From Candidatus Hydrogenedentota bacterium (lineage in GTDB: Bacteria; Hydrogenedentota; Hydrogenedentia; Hydrogenedentales; CAILVY01), in the NCBI GenBank assembly GCA_903837785.1, contig CAILVY010000051.1, positions 1 to 64,000 on the forward strand: a stretch of 64,000 nt of DNA. Direction: 5' to 3'. Both the position numbers and the translations under genes were made by a program. The notes beneath the pieces are model-generated. The model had not been told where the DNA came from. It did not search any database and saw only the letters and a list, made by a program, of their open reading frames with translations. Shown in pieces: positions 17,501 to 26,844 of this stretch; position 1 is the stretch's first letter, and every line of letters starts with the position of its first letter.

Positions 17501-17525
17501 CGTTACCAAGTTGCACTTGGTAACG
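17501..17525. repeat. REP-like palindrome CGTTACCAAG-n5-CTTGGTAACG
   Basis: Perfect 10-base arms around the loop TTGCA, 16 bases after the previous hairpin. The shape (CTCGTT...AACG with a short loop) resembles dispersed bacterial REP-type palindromes mobilised by Y1 transposases. That link is from memory and is not proven by this window, which holds only one copy. Confidence 0.5.
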
Positions 17526-17679
17526 TCCCTGTCTTCGAAGCGGTGTTTCGCCCCGGCCATGGCCCGCCGTGACGGGAAAGCAGGCAAGCCGTGGGGTGTC
17601 CACAGAGCCTGTGGCGGCCGAGGGGACCGATGCCCTCGACAGGGGGCGACGGGTTCGCGGTGTCTTGTTCAGAAGCGGC

Positions 17680-18528
17680 TCAGAAGGGCCAGATGACTCG
17701 TGCCACGACGGGATAATGATCCGAAGGATACAGGCCGTCTTTCTCGTTGACCACGGTTTCGCAGGAGGCGGTGCGGACGAGGCCACGGCTTAGGATCCAG
17801 TCGATTCGGGTCTTGGCCTCCGGATCCGGCGCGCGGAATCCGCAGCAGGTGGTCAGCGGGCCTTTGCGCTCGCCCGCGGTGAACCACGCGTCCTGCAGTC
17901 CCGCGCCGGTCAGGGTCTTCCAGGGATCGCTCTCGCCGCCGACCGCGTTGAAGTCGCCGGTGACGAGCACGAGCGCGTCCTTGGGCAGGGCGGCGATGCG
18001 CGCCACAAGCAATTCGGCGCTCTTCTTTCGCGCCTCTTCGCCGCGATGATCGAAATGCGTGTTGAAGTAGTAGATGGTCTTGCCACTGGGCACGTGCGTG
18101 AACTGGGCGTGGGTCACGATGCGCGTGAGGTCGCTGTCCCACGATTTTGAACCCGGGATTTCCGGCGTCTCTGAGAGCCAGAAGAAGCCCGAATTCACCG
18201 GCGTCATTTCGCTGGCCTTGTAGAAGATAGCGGCCATTTCGCCCTTGCCGTTGGCATCGCGGCCGCGGCCAATCATCTTGTATTCCGGGAGCTTCTCGAG
18301 GATGTAGTTTGCCTGCCCCTCGAGGCATTCCTGCGTGCCCAGGAGCACGGGATTCGCCTGGCGGATCGTGTCGATCAACAGGTCTTTCCGGTGCGGCCAC
18401 GCGAACTTCCCGTCCATCGCGGTGCCGTAACGCACATTGAACGTCATCACAGTCATCGGGGTTTCCGCGGCCGCGCGCGCGGCCGCAAACATGAACAGCA
18501 TCGCCAGAAGAACGGATGGAACTCGCAT
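17680..18528 (-). CDS. Secreted endonuclease/exonuclease/phosphatase-family protein
   Basis: A 282-residue protein with a signal peptide (MRVPSVLLAMLFMFAAARAAAE) and a very good AGGAGGAG Shine-Dalgarno site. The fold's conserved motifs appear in order: MTFNVRYG, LLGTQECLEGQ (metal-binding Glu), YYFNTHFDHRG, LVLVTGDFNAVGG, RIDWILSRG and SDHYPVVARV. The family cleaves phosphodiesters in nucleic acids, sphingomyelin or inositol phosphates; the secreted single-domain form here gives no substrate. Confidence 0.9.
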   Translation of the reverse strand: MRVPSVLLAMLFMFAAARAAAETPMTVMTFNVRYGTAMDGKFAWPHRKDLLIDTIRQANPVLLGTQECLEGQANYILEKLPEYKMIGRGRDANGKGEMAAIFYKASEMTPVNSGFFWLSETPEIPGSKSWDSDLTRIVTHAQFTHVPSGKTIYYFNTHFDHRGEEARKKSAELLVARIAALPKDALVLVTGDFNAVGGESDPWKTLTGAGLQDAWFTAGERKGPLTTCCGFRAPDPEAKTRIDWILSRGLVRTASCETVVNEKDGLYPSDHYPVVARVIWPF

Positions 18529-18653
18529 TGCTTCTCCTCCTCGTGTCAGGAACAGTCCTCCTGGGGGAAGATACTCCTCCGCCTTTCACGCGTGCAAGCC
18601 GCGGCGGCGCGAGTTCGACACGAAGGGGGCCGCTCCACTATCATGCGCGCGCC

Positions 18654-20615
18654 ATGACCGACGACGTTACACGCGGGGAAGAACACACGGACAGGGGACG
18701 CGCCCGGCTGCTTGCGCTAGTCCTGCTGGCGCTCTTCGGCTTCGTGTTGTTGAATACGGCCTGGCTTTCCGATGACGCCTTCATCACGTTTCGCGTGGCC
18801 GACAACTGGATTCACGGCGACGGCCTGCGCTGGAACGTCGCGGATCGCGTGCAGACTTACACGAATCCCCTCTGGCTCCTGCTCGTGGCCCCGTGTTATG
18901 CGGTGACGCGCGAGATGTTCTTTACGCCGCTGCTGCTCTCGGTCGCGCTGTCGTTGGCGGTGGCGGCGCTCCTGTTGCGCAGCCAGCGGGATCATCCCTG
19001 GCGATGGGCGCCGACGCTCGGGCTGCTGCTGTGTTCGCGCGCCTTCATCGATTACTCGAGCTCCGGGCTGGAGAACCCGCTGACGCATCTTCTGCTCGCG
19101 GCCTTTCTCGTGGCGCTCTTCCATGGGGATCGTCGGCCGCGAAGCATCTTCTGCCTTTCGCTGCTCGCCCATGGCTGCATCCTCAACCGGATGGACACCG
19201 CTCTGCTGGTCTGGCCCGCGCTCGCATGGGCCGTGTGGGCGGCGCGCGGCCGGCGCACCCTGCTCGCCGCGCTTGCGGGCACGGCGCCATTCGTGCTTTG
19301 GGAACTCTTCTCCGTGGCCTACTACGGGTTCCCGTTTCCGAACACCGCCTACGCGAAGCTGGGCGGCGGGCTCAGCCGCGCGGAATACGTGGCACAAGGC
19401 CTGTTCTACTTTCTCGACTCGCTCGGCCGGGATCATCTCACGCTGCCCGCGATCCTCTTCGGGCTGATTGTCACGGCATTCCGGCGGGACGCGCGGCGCT
19501 TGAGCGTGGCGCTCGGCATCCTCCTGTATCTGCTGTACATCGCCTGGGCGGGCGGTGACTTCATGAGCGGGCGGTTCTTTGCCGCGCCCTGCCTGTGCGC
19601 GGCGGTGCTCCTCGCTCAGACGCCGTTCCGCTTCACGCGGTTCCGCTACGCGGCCGCGCTGATGTTGATGGCGCTGCTCAGCCCTTACGTGCCCTATCCG
19701 ATGGATTACCTGGGCGACCAGAAGGACAAGTTCGTCTCCTTCGCGAAGACCACCAATCTGTTCGGCGTGACGGACGAGCGCGCCTTCTACTTTTACGACA
19801 TGGCGCTGAAACAGGCCTTGCGGGGCCGTCCGGTGCTCCGGCAGACCAACTGTGCGCAAATCGGCCGGGAACTCCGCGGCGCGGGTCCCGCGGTGCGCCC
19901 GTTTCACGCGGTCGGGGTCTTCGGTTTTCTCGGCGGACGGGACCTGCACGTCATTGACCTGAACGCGCTCGGCGACCCGCTCCTTGCGCGGCTCCCCGCG
20001 CAGTACATCCCGGTGCCACGGCCCGGCCACTACGCGCGCGCCCTTCCTCCCGGCTATGATCACGCCGTAACCGGTGATTCCGGCGCGCTCGAAGATCCTG
20101 GTCTGCGCGCGTACTTCGAGCAACTGCTCCTCATCACGCGCGGGCCCTTGTGGAGCAGAGCGCGTTGGCGCGCCATCCTCGAGATGAACCTGGGCCGCTG
20201 TGAGCACCTCATCAACCGTGATGCCTGTCGATTCCCCGGCCTGACGCGGCTTCCCCTGGATCATTTCAACGTGGCCGGCGAGCCCACGGCCGTGCCGAAA
20301 ACGGGCCTCGAGATCGCGCTGGGTTCGGAACCGCTGGGGAACGCTCTTGAACTCAGTTTCGATGCGGACGACCGCTACGATGTCTTGTTCATGCGCGGCA
20401 CGGACATCCTCTGGCGCGCGACCCTGGGGCCGGACCTCAACGGAAAGAGCGGTCTGGTTCCCTACAGGCTCGCGCTGCCGCAACTGCTCCGGCAGCGTGG
20501 ATGCACCGCCATCCGGCTGATGCCGTGGCTGTGGGGCGACATGCAATGGCTGACGCCGCCGCGGGCGCCGGAGAACGAGCTGTTCAGCGTTGGGCACGTG
20601 GCATTCGCGCCGTGA
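18654..20615 (+). CDS. Multi-pass membrane glycosyltransferase-like protein (GT-C/ArnT-AftB type)
   Basis: About 653 residues. After a short polar N-terminus, a first membrane helix is followed by WLSDDAFITFRVADNW and the downstream YTNPLWLLL, the double-Asp loop pattern of GT-C enzymes such as the arabinosyl- and mannosyltransferases. Roughly nine or more hydrophobic helices fill residues 15-340, and the C-terminal 300 residues are soluble, probably periplasmic. The start at 18654 is chosen because the frame upstream is Arg/Gly-rich and overlaps the divergent gene's leader. It probably moves a sugar from a polyprenyl-phosphate donor to a surface acceptor. Confidence 0.7.
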   Translation: MTDDVTRGEEHTDRGRARLLALVLLALFGFVLLNTAWLSDDAFITFRVADNWIHGDGLRWNVADRVQTYTNPLWLLLVAPCYAVTREMFFTPLLLSVALSLAVAALLLRSQRDHPWRWAPTLGLLLCSRAFIDYSSSGLENPLTHLLLAAFLVALFHGDRRPRSIFCLSLLAHGCILNRMDTALLVWPALAWAVWAARGRRTLLAALAGTAPFVLWELFSVAYYGFPFPNTAYAKLGGGLSRAEYVAQGLFYFLDSLGRDHLTLPAILFGLIVTAFRRDARRLSVALGILLYLLYIAWAGGDFMSGRFFAAPCLCAAVLLAQTPFRFTRFRYAAALMLMALLSPYVPYPMDYLGDQKDKFVSFAKTTNLFGVTDERAFYFYDMALKQALRGRPVLRQTNCAQIGRELRGAGPAVRPFHAVGVFGFLGGRDLHVIDLNALGDPLLARLPAQYIPVPRPGHYARALPPGYDHAVTGDSGALEDPGLRAYFEQLLLITRGPLWSRARWRAILEMNLGRCEHLINRDACRFPGLTRLPLDHFNVAGEPTAVPKTGLEIALGSEPLGNALELSFDADDRYDVLFMRGTDILWRATLGPDLNGKSGLVPYRLALPQLLRQRGCTAIRLMPWLWGDMQWLTPPRAPENELFSVGHVAFAP

Positions 20616-20972
20616 AGCGCATGGCCCGCCGCCCATGATCCGAGCCCCCTCGTGGCGATGCGCATGCCATGCCAACGTGGCTGTGAAGCCCTGCATTCCG
20701 GTCCTTGCCGCGTTTCCCGTCGACGGAATACCGGCGATATTCCGGGGTGTCAATCCCGCCGGGCAATGAATCCCGAGCATAACTTGACGCCGGCGCGTTG
20801 CGCTCGGCCTGAAGGTCTGTTAGAATATTGCACGCGGAGCAGGGCGCCCCGACGTGAGGCGCGCCGTATTTTGGAATCTCCCTGCAAGACGGGCGATCAG
20901 TTCCAGGTCTCCCCGGCGGGAAATAATGTGTCCTTCATGGCGCGGGGGCGCCTCAGGAGTAGGAGTGCAGCT
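20616..20972. other. Intergenic region with hairpin, promoter and leader
   Basis: 357 bases with no supported gene. It holds a small hairpin (CGGAATA arms at 20724-20730 and 20738-20744) after the membrane glycosyltransferase gene, a promoter at 20798-20826, and a leader of about 140 bases before the radical SAM gene. The leader ends in a GGCGC/GCGCC hairpin (20939-20952) next to a double AGGAG. Confidence 0.5.
20798..20826 (+). promoter_or_regulatory. Promoter of the radical SAM gene
   Basis: TTGCGC (20798-20803), a 17-base spacer and TAGAAT (20821-20826), preceded by TGT as extended -10. The -35 is only a partial match. Confidence 0.5.
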
Positions 20973-22406
20973 GTGAAGCGGCTGAAGTTGTTCCTCGCCA
21001 ATGTCGGGCGCAGGCACGCGTTGTATCCCCTGGCCACTCCCCCGATGGGCATCATGAGCCTGGCAGCCTACCTGCGCACCAAGTTCGATCTGGAAATCCG
21101 GCTGGTTAATCAGCGCGCCGATAACATTTCCTATGAGGAGCTGGCGAAACAGGTCGTCGATTTCGCCCCGGATGTCGTCGGCTTCGGCACGTTGACCCCC
21201 TTTGGCTATGCACTGGGGCCACTGACCCGGGCGGTGCGTGACGCGTTTCCGGAAGCCTTGATCCTCTTGGGCGGGCCGCACAGTTCGTCCTTCCGGGCGA
21301 AGATTCTGGAAGACACCGCCGCAGACGCGGCTGTCGCCGGCGAAGGCGAGCTGAGTTTCGAGCGCATTCTTGAAGCCCATCTTGGCGGGAGTGATTTCTC
21401 GGGTATTCCGGGGCTGATGTGGCGATCGAAGGAGGGCGAGATCCTCACGAATCCCGGCACCCCCCCGGTTGTCACGGACCTCGATTCCCTTCCCCTTCCG
21501 GCCTACGATCTTATCGACGTCAAAGCGTACTGGAAACTCCAGTCCATGCCCCCGGTGCCCCGCCGCAAGTACATCTCGCTGCTGAGCAGCCGCGGCTGCC
21601 CCTATCAATGCATGTGGTGCCACGACGTGTTTGGCAAGAGCTTCCGCGCGCGTTCCGCCGAACGCATTGTGGACGAGATCGAATACTACGTGAAGACCTA
21701 CGGCGTGAACGACGTCGAATTTCTGGACGACATTTTCAACCTCGAACCCCGCCGCGTCATCACTTTTGCGGAGGAGATGCACCGCCGCAACATCCGCGTC
21801 AAGATCGCATTCCCCAACGGCGTGCGCAGCGACCTCCTCGCCGAAGACACCATCGACGCACTCGTCAGCGCGGGCACCTATTTCTGCAGCTTCGCCCTGG
21901 AATCCGGTTCACCCCGGGTGCAGACCTTCTCGGGAAAGCGCCTGAACATTCCCCGCTTCCTGAAGAGCGTTGAGTTGATGGCGGCGCGCCGCGTCTTCTG
22001 CAACGGGTTCATGATGCTGGGTTTTCCAACCGAGACCGAAGCCGAGATGCAGGAAACGATCAACGTCGCTTCCAACTCCATGCTGCACACGGCTTCCTTC
22101 TTCACGGTGACGCCGTTTCCCAACACACAGATCCACGCGTACGTCCGGGAGCACCATCCCGAGAAGCTGGAGAAGCTCAGCTTCTGGGATATGGATTTCT
22201 GCCGCATCCCCGTGAATGTCTCCGACGTTACGGACGAAACCCTTTTCTATTATCAGCGAAAGGCCCAGCGGCAGTTCTTCCTGCAGCCCGGACGCATGTT
22301 CCGCCTCGTTCGCGATTTTCCGCAACCCCATCTTCTTCCCCTCTATGTCCCCATCTTCATCAGCCGCATGGTCAAGGGATTCTCCCGAAAAACGGATACG
22401 CCCTAA
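20973..22406 (+). CDS. B12-binding-domain radical SAM protein
   Basis: About 477 residues from the GTG at 20973, which has AGGAG seven bases upstream. The N-terminal 150 residues form a Rossmann-like cobalamin-binding-type domain (FLANVG...PPMGIMSLAAYLR, then VVGFGTLTPFGYALG and LILLGGPHSSS). The radical SAM core carries the 4Fe-4S cysteines C209, C213 and C216 in RGCPYQCMWC. The DxHxxG cobalamin-ligand motif is not evident. Such proteins (BchE/HpnJ-like, often methyltransferases or cyclases) modify lipids, pigments or cofactors. The substrate is unknown. Confidence 0.85.
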   Translation: MKRLKLFLANVGRRHALYPLATPPMGIMSLAAYLRTKFDLEIRLVNQRADNISYEELAKQVVDFAPDVVGFGTLTPFGYALGPLTRAVRDAFPEALILLGGPHSSSFRAKILEDTAADAAVAGEGELSFERILEAHLGGSDFSGIPGLMWRSKEGEILTNPGTPPVVTDLDSLPLPAYDLIDVKAYWKLQSMPPVPRRKYISLLSSRGCPYQCMWCHDVFGKSFRARSAERIVDEIEYYVKTYGVNDVEFLDDIFNLEPRRVITFAEEMHRRNIRVKIAFPNGVRSDLLAEDTIDALVSAGTYFCSFALESGSPRVQTFSGKRLNIPRFLKSVELMAARRVFCNGFMMLGFPTETEAEMQETINVASNSMLHTASFFTVTPFPNTQIHAYVREHHPEKLEKLSFWDMDFCRIPVNVSDVTDETLFYYQRKAQRQFFLQPGRMFRLVRDFPQPHLLPLYVPIFISRMVKGFSRKTDTP

Positions 22407-22512
22407 CCGCTGCCCTTGTTGAATCCGGACGGCCCGCCGTCCCGAATGCGACCGGTTGACGTCCACCCTGCGTTGCGCATACCCTTCATGTGTTCAGCCG
22501 GAGGGTTGCAGC

Positions 22513-23463
22513 ATGGCGCGGTACGTCACGATCAGCACGATCGGCAGCGAAGCTCCCCGCTTTGCGCCGGGAGAGAAGCTCCACGGACAGCAAGCCGTGG
22601 ACCGGATGATCGCGCACTGGCGCGGCCGGATCGCCCAGGTCCTGCCGGACCGCCCCGACCTCATCGTCGTGCCCGAGGCCTGCGACCGCTTCCCCGACCA
22701 CAGCAAGGCGGAGCAGATTGCCTACTACAAGACGCGCGGCAACCAGGTGCGCGACGCGTTTGCCGCCCTCGCCCGCGATCATCACTGTTACATCGCGTAC
22801 TCGGCCTATTGCGAGCTGCCGGACGGCACGTGGCGCAACAGCACGCAGCTCCTCGATCGCACGGGCGGGATCGCGGGCGTCTACAACAAGAACCACGTCG
22901 TGATCGAAGAGACGACGGAGTACAACGTGCTCTGCGGGAAGGACGCGCCGATCTTCGCGTGCGATTTCGGGCGGGTTGCTTGCGCCATTTGCTTCGACCT
23001 CAATTTCGACGAGCTCCGCCTGAAATACGTCCAGGCGAAACCCGACCTGATTGTTTTCTGCTCGATGTATCACGGCGGACTTATGCAGGGCTATTGGGCC
23101 TACTCGGCCCGGGCGCATTTCGTCAGCGCGATCTCCGGCGATCAAAGCGGCATCCTCTCGCCCGTCGGCGAAACGCTCGCCTCGAATACGAACTACTTCG
23201 ACTTCGCGACCGCGCGTGTCAACCTCGACTGCCGCGTGTGCCACCTCGACTACAACTGGGGCAAGCTCAGCGCCATGAAGGAGAAATACGGGCCCGGCGT
23301 CAGAATGACGGACCCCGGCCACCTCGGCGCCGTGCTGATCAGCGCCGAAAGCGAAGACCTTTCGATTGATGCCCTCGTCAAGGAATTCGGCATCGAACTG
23401 CTCGACGACTACATGGCCCGCGCCCTCGCCCACCACCACAACCCGATGTTCCGGGAGCCGTGA
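22513..23463 (+). CDS. Carbon-nitrogen hydrolase (nitrilase superfamily)
   Basis: About 316 residues, starting at an ATG directly after a GGAGGG. The catalytic triad is visible: Glu in VVPEACDRF, Lys in YNKNHVV and Cys in ACAICFDLNF. Members hydrolyse amides, carbamoyl groups or nitriles. The protein is complete, cytoplasmic and lies 106 bases after the radical SAM gene on the same strand. Convergent with the next gene. Confidence 0.88.
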   Translation: MARYVTISTIGSEAPRFAPGEKLHGQQAVDRMIAHWRGRIAQVLPDRPDLIVVPEACDRFPDHSKAEQIAYYKTRGNQVRDAFAALARDHHCYIAYSAYCELPDGTWRNSTQLLDRTGGIAGVYNKNHVVIEETTEYNVLCGKDAPIFACDFGRVACAICFDLNFDELRLKYVQAKPDLIVFCSMYHGGLMQGYWAYSARAHFVSAISGDQSGILSPVGETLASNTNYFDFATARVNLDCRVCHLDYNWGKLSAMKEKYGPGVRMTDPGHLGAVLISAESEDLSIDALVKEFGIELLDDYMARALAHHHNPMFREP

Positions 23464-23474
23464 GCGAGGGTCCG

Positions 23475-25610
23475 TTACGGCAGATCCGGCAGCATCACCG
23501 ACCGATACTTTTCGAAGGCCTCGGCGATTTTCACGCCGGCGGTCAGTTCCCATAGCGAGGTCTTCATTTGCCGCAGGGCGAGGGTGCCCGCGATCCAGGG
23601 GGTGCCCCAGCCGCTCTCGGTGCACCAGGCGCCCCATTCCCAGTCCGCATTGCTCGCCCAGAACTCCCAGCGGCGGAAATCGAAGCCGCGGTACCACGCG
23701 CCATCCAGTTCGGGGTGCGCCTCGGACCGCACCTGGATGCGGCATAGATACCGCGCCAGGCGATCTTCCGCCTCGCGATAGAACGCCTCGCCGGTGGCCG
23801 CCGCCGCTTCATGCAGGCCCAGCAGCGCGAAATTGCACGTGTAGAGGCAATCGCTGAGCGAATCGCCGTTCTGCTGGAGGATGGCAATTTCCCCCGTGCC
23901 ATACTCCTTGTTCGACGCGACCGCCTGCTGCACCCCGCCCAGCCGTTCGCCAATGGCGCCGCTGTCATCCTGTGCCGCCAGGAGGTCCTCGGCCACCGTG
24001 CGCAGCCAGCGCCGGTGTTCCGGCGTGTCGTCCACGCGAATCAGCCACGCGAGCGGCAACAGGGCCCGCGCGCGCTCGATCTGCGCGCTGCGAATCACCC
24101 AGTCCCAGTGCTCCGGGTAGGCCGCCATCAGCCGGCCGATGGCCGCCGTGCTCTTCTCTCGAAAAGGCGCATAGCCGGTCTTGTCGTAGGCCCAAAGGAA
24201 GCACGCCCACAGCCAGCCTTCATAATGCGGCGAATACAGCGTGAAATCACTGTTCCAGAAGGCTTTCCAGCCGCGTTCCTCGAGCGCCTTCTGCGTCACG
24301 CACCCTTCCCGGAAACCCAGTTTCCCCGAGGTGCGCAGGTTCGCCAGCAGGCACCGCGTCACGGCTTCATTCCAGCGCGGCGATTCAAGCAATTTTCCCG
24401 AGGCCAGTGTGGCCAGCATTGCCCGGGCATTGTCGTCGCCCCAGTACTTGTCCGGATTGTCGAGCGCCCAGCCTATCAGGCCATACGAAGGGCTTGCCGG
24501 ATCCGAGCGCGGCCCCTGTGCCAGGGGCGACCGCGTGTAGACGAAATCCAGCAGCTTGCCCGCCGTCTCCGCGCGCTGCGCGTCCGCGGCCCGCGCCCCG
24601 CTGAAGGCCAGCGCCATGGCCGCTTCCGTCATGCAGTCGTTGCGCACCGCGTAGCGCATCGGTTGGCTGCCGTCGAGGCGAATCGTCGAACTGTAGCCTT
24701 CAAGCAGGCCCAGGGAACCGTCGCCCCGCGGCCACTCGGCCCGCGGCCTGTCCCGCACTGTGTTGTACGTGTTCGCCCAGTCGAGCGCTTCCTTCGGCCA
24801 CTCCGGGTGGCGGAGAATCCGGCTCTGCACATACCACCGCGCCGCCCGTTCGAGGGCTTGTGACTCGGCGTCCGGCGGCAACGTCTCCGTGGCGGTGTAG
24901 GATGGGCGCACCACGGGGATCCAGTGCAGTTCTTCGACGGGTTGTCCCGGCCGAAGCCAAGTGAAGATCATCTTCCAGACGGTTGCCCATGCGGCCTGCG
25001 GCAGATAGCGGCCCGTGACGCAGTGGCTGAGCTTTGTGGTGCTCACGAGCAGCCGGCCATTCGGATGCTCGAACAGCACCGGCCGGCTGGGCGTGTCCCC
25101 AAGGCCGAAGACGGCCTTGTCTACGCCCGCCACTTTTGCGGCCACGAGATGCGCGTCGGAGACATGTACCGGAACCAGGTGAAAGGCGTTGATCTGGGCG
25201 ATGTGCATCCGGGGCAACGGCGCGCCGAAGGCGTCCGAGGTTGCGACCACCCGCTCGAGCTGAAGCGCCGTCGGCGGCGCCACCTCCAACCCGGGAAGCC
25301 ACGCCGGATATTCGATGTATACGCGAAGATGCTTCTTCGCCGCTTGCCTCGCCAGCGTGGCGCTGAACGCGGTGCTTTTCTCCGGATAGCCGTCCGCGAG
25401 CATCAACAGCCCGGCCGACTCCGGCGCGGCCGCAATCGCGTCCTCGATGCGGTCGTATCGTTGTGCCGCGATGCCGCACTGTGCGGCAAGCACCGCGAGA
25501 TCATTGTCCGGCGCACAGCAGAACACCAGCGCCGGCGAAGGATCCGCGACAGCGGCGCATGGCACGGCACAGGCCGAGAGCAACAAGAACCCTGTCGCGC
25601 AAAACCGCAT
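23475..25610 (-). CDS. Large secreted protein, unrecognised, probably alpha/alpha-barrel
   Basis: About 711 residues. The ATG at 25610 has AGGGAGG at ideal spacing and starts a signal peptide (MRFCATGFLLLSACAVPCAAVA). I do not recognise the family with confidence. The first 250 residues look like a Rossmann-like or glutamine-amidotransferase-like beta/alpha domain. The rest is helical with many Trp and Tyr residues (EGWLWACFLWAYDKTGY, WASNADWEWGAWCTESGWG), as in six-hairpin glycosidases and polysaccharide lyases. A glycan-active role is an inference from that and from the secreted location. Confidence 0.7.
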   Translation of the reverse strand: MRFCATGFLLLSACAVPCAAVADPSPALVFCCAPDNDLAVLAAQCGIAAQRYDRIEDAIAAAPESAGLLMLADGYPEKSTAFSATLARQAAKKHLRVYIEYPAWLPGLEVAPPTALQLERVVATSDAFGAPLPRMHIAQINAFHLVPVHVSDAHLVAAKVAGVDKAVFGLGDTPSRPVLFEHPNGRLLVSTTKLSHCVTGRYLPQAAWATVWKMIFTWLRPGQPVEELHWIPVVRPSYTATETLPPDAESQALERAARWYVQSRILRHPEWPKEALDWANTYNTVRDRPRAEWPRGDGSLGLLEGYSSTIRLDGSQPMRYAVRNDCMTEAAMALAFSGARAADAQRAETAGKLLDFVYTRSPLAQGPRSDPASPSYGLIGWALDNPDKYWGDDNARAMLATLASGKLLESPRWNEAVTRCLLANLRTSGKLGFREGCVTQKALEERGWKAFWNSDFTLYSPHYEGWLWACFLWAYDKTGYAPFREKSTAAIGRLMAAYPEHWDWVIRSAQIERARALLPLAWLIRVDDTPEHRRWLRTVAEDLLAAQDDSGAIGERLGGVQQAVASNKEYGTGEIAILQQNGDSLSDCLYTCNFALLGLHEAAAATGEAFYREAEDRLARYLCRIQVRSEAHPELDGAWYRGFDFRRWEFWASNADWEWGAWCTESGWGTPWIAGTLALRQMKTSLWELTAGVKIAEAFEKYRSVMLPDLP

Positions 25611-25655
25611 CGTCTGCCGCCTCCCTGCCCGAATGGACGCTCTTCCGAGGCCCGC

Positions 25656-25664
25656 ATTGTAGCA
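25656..25664 (-). promoter_or_regulatory. Extended -10 before the large secreted protein gene
   Basis: On the minus strand this reads TGCTACAAT, about 46 bases before the ATG at 25610. No convincing -35 at 17 bases. Confidence 0.4.
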
Positions 25665-25740
25665 TTCCGTCAAGACGGAGCTTCAACGCGGACGCCCGGA
25701 GTGATCCGCTCGCGGCGGCGGCGATCGCGTGCAGACGCTG

Positions 25741-26406
25741 CTAGGAACGCTGACGAAGCCGCTTGATGACCAGTCCCGCCAGCCCAAGACCGAGCAGGCT
25801 GATCGAAGCGGGTTCAGGCACCGGAGGCAACTGCCGCACATTGAACTGCGCGTACATCGTGCGCTCGGGCTGGACCCACGGATTGCTCCCGCTGAAGTTC
25901 GTGCCGCCCTGTTCCGCAAGGGCCAGCGGAGTGATCTCCACGAGATATCCCTGCACCGTCAGCGAGAGCATCGGGCCGTCCGAAAACGAGAGATAGTCAT
26001 TATCCCAGGTGACCTCCAGATGGCCCGGTTGGCTCAGGGTGCCCGAGACCCCGCCAATCGTGATGTTCCGGAGCGCATCGAAATCGAACGTCAGGTCGCT
26101 CCATGCGTTCGGGTCCGTCGCAGTGCCGGCATACGTATAGTCAATCGTCCAGAGCAGGTCGTTAATCGGCAGAACATAGCTGCCGTTTGTCAGGTCCAGC
26201 GTCCCGCTATACGCCGCGAGTTCCACTGTGTCGCCCGGGTAGCCGTTGGGCCCCCACGGCGCGTTCGCGGGTGGCGTCACCGGCCCGGCGAACTGCGTGG
26301 GCCCCCAGCCGTCCACCGTGTAGTTGACCAGGATGGCGTGCGCGGACCCCATCATGGCCAGTGCCGCCACTGCCGCGCACACAAAGACGATCTTCGACGT
26401 TCTCAT
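25741..26406 (-). CDS. PEP-CTERM sorting-domain protein
   Basis: About 221 residues. A signal peptide (MRTSKIVFVCAAVAALAMMGSAHA) is followed by a beta-rich body and a C-terminal sorting tail: VPEPASISLLGLGLAGLVI and basic KRLRQRS. That is the PEP-CTERM signal handled by exosortase in exopolysaccharide-producing bacteria. GGGGAG precedes the ATG. No exosortase gene is in the window. The body function is unknown. Confidence 0.88.
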   Translation of the reverse strand: MRTSKIVFVCAAVAALAMMGSAHAILVNYTVDGWGPTQFAGPVTPPANAPWGPNGYPGDTVELAAYSGTLDLTNGSYVLPINDLLWTIDYTYAGTATDPNAWSDLTFDFDALRNITIGGVSGTLSQPGHLEVTWDNDYLSFSDGPMLSLTVQGYLVEITPLALAEQGGTNFSGSNPWVQPERTMYAQFNVRQLPPVPEPASISLLGLGLAGLVIKRLRQRS

Positions 26407-26844
26407 GGTTCTCCCCTTTCGTTGTCTTGACACACCTCTCCTGGCGCAGTAAACCGAAGTCACAATGCCTTTGGCGCCGCACACAGTAGCCCCCTGCGCA
26501 CGAACGCCCGAAAGCAGGAAATGAGCAAGAATCCTGCCGAAATCCAAGCGCCGGGCGCAACCATGTGGCGCGACATGGTTTAAACCCCTTTGCAGTAACG
26601 ATCACAGGGTCACGTTCCGGCGGAAGCTTCGTCAGTCTTGACTAAGGCTTGACCTTCGCGGCCGGTGGGCACCGCTTCGCCCGCCCATCACACCGGTCCG
26701 GCCCCGCGGTTGGGAATGCCTGTGAACCTGCCGTCCACGACGGGCGCCCGCGAATGAGAACCCTCCCATTTCACCCTTCCAGCCGTCTATACTGTCTGCA
26801 TTGCCCATACTGTCCAGAGCGTCCACAGCGAAAGGAGGCCGATC
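26407..26844. other. Divergent intergenic region
   Basis: 438 bases without a gene, between the divergent PEP-CTERM and oxidoreductase genes. It contains the palindrome at 26559-26580 and a TATACT element (26788-26793) ahead of the oxidoreductase. A TTGACA with a 17-base spacer and weak TAAACC (26427 onwards, plus strand) has no gene to drive. Confidence 0.5.
26559..26580. promoter_or_regulatory. Perfect 8-6-8 palindrome, operator-like
   Basis: AACCATGT (26559-26566) and ACATGGTT (26573-26580) flank GGCGCG. The symmetric arms with a half-turn spacer, placed in a divergent region, suit a dimeric regulator, but no regulator gene is adjacent. Confidence 0.4.

Noticed and set aside
18717-20780. 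Minus-strand open frame of about 690 codons
   Set aside because: Antisense shadow of the GT-C membrane protein; Arg/Glu-rich with no recognisable domain.
20833-20972. Cobalamin riboswitch in the radical SAM leader
   Set aside because: No B12-box and no matching fold seen; only a small hairpin by the Shine-Dalgarno site.
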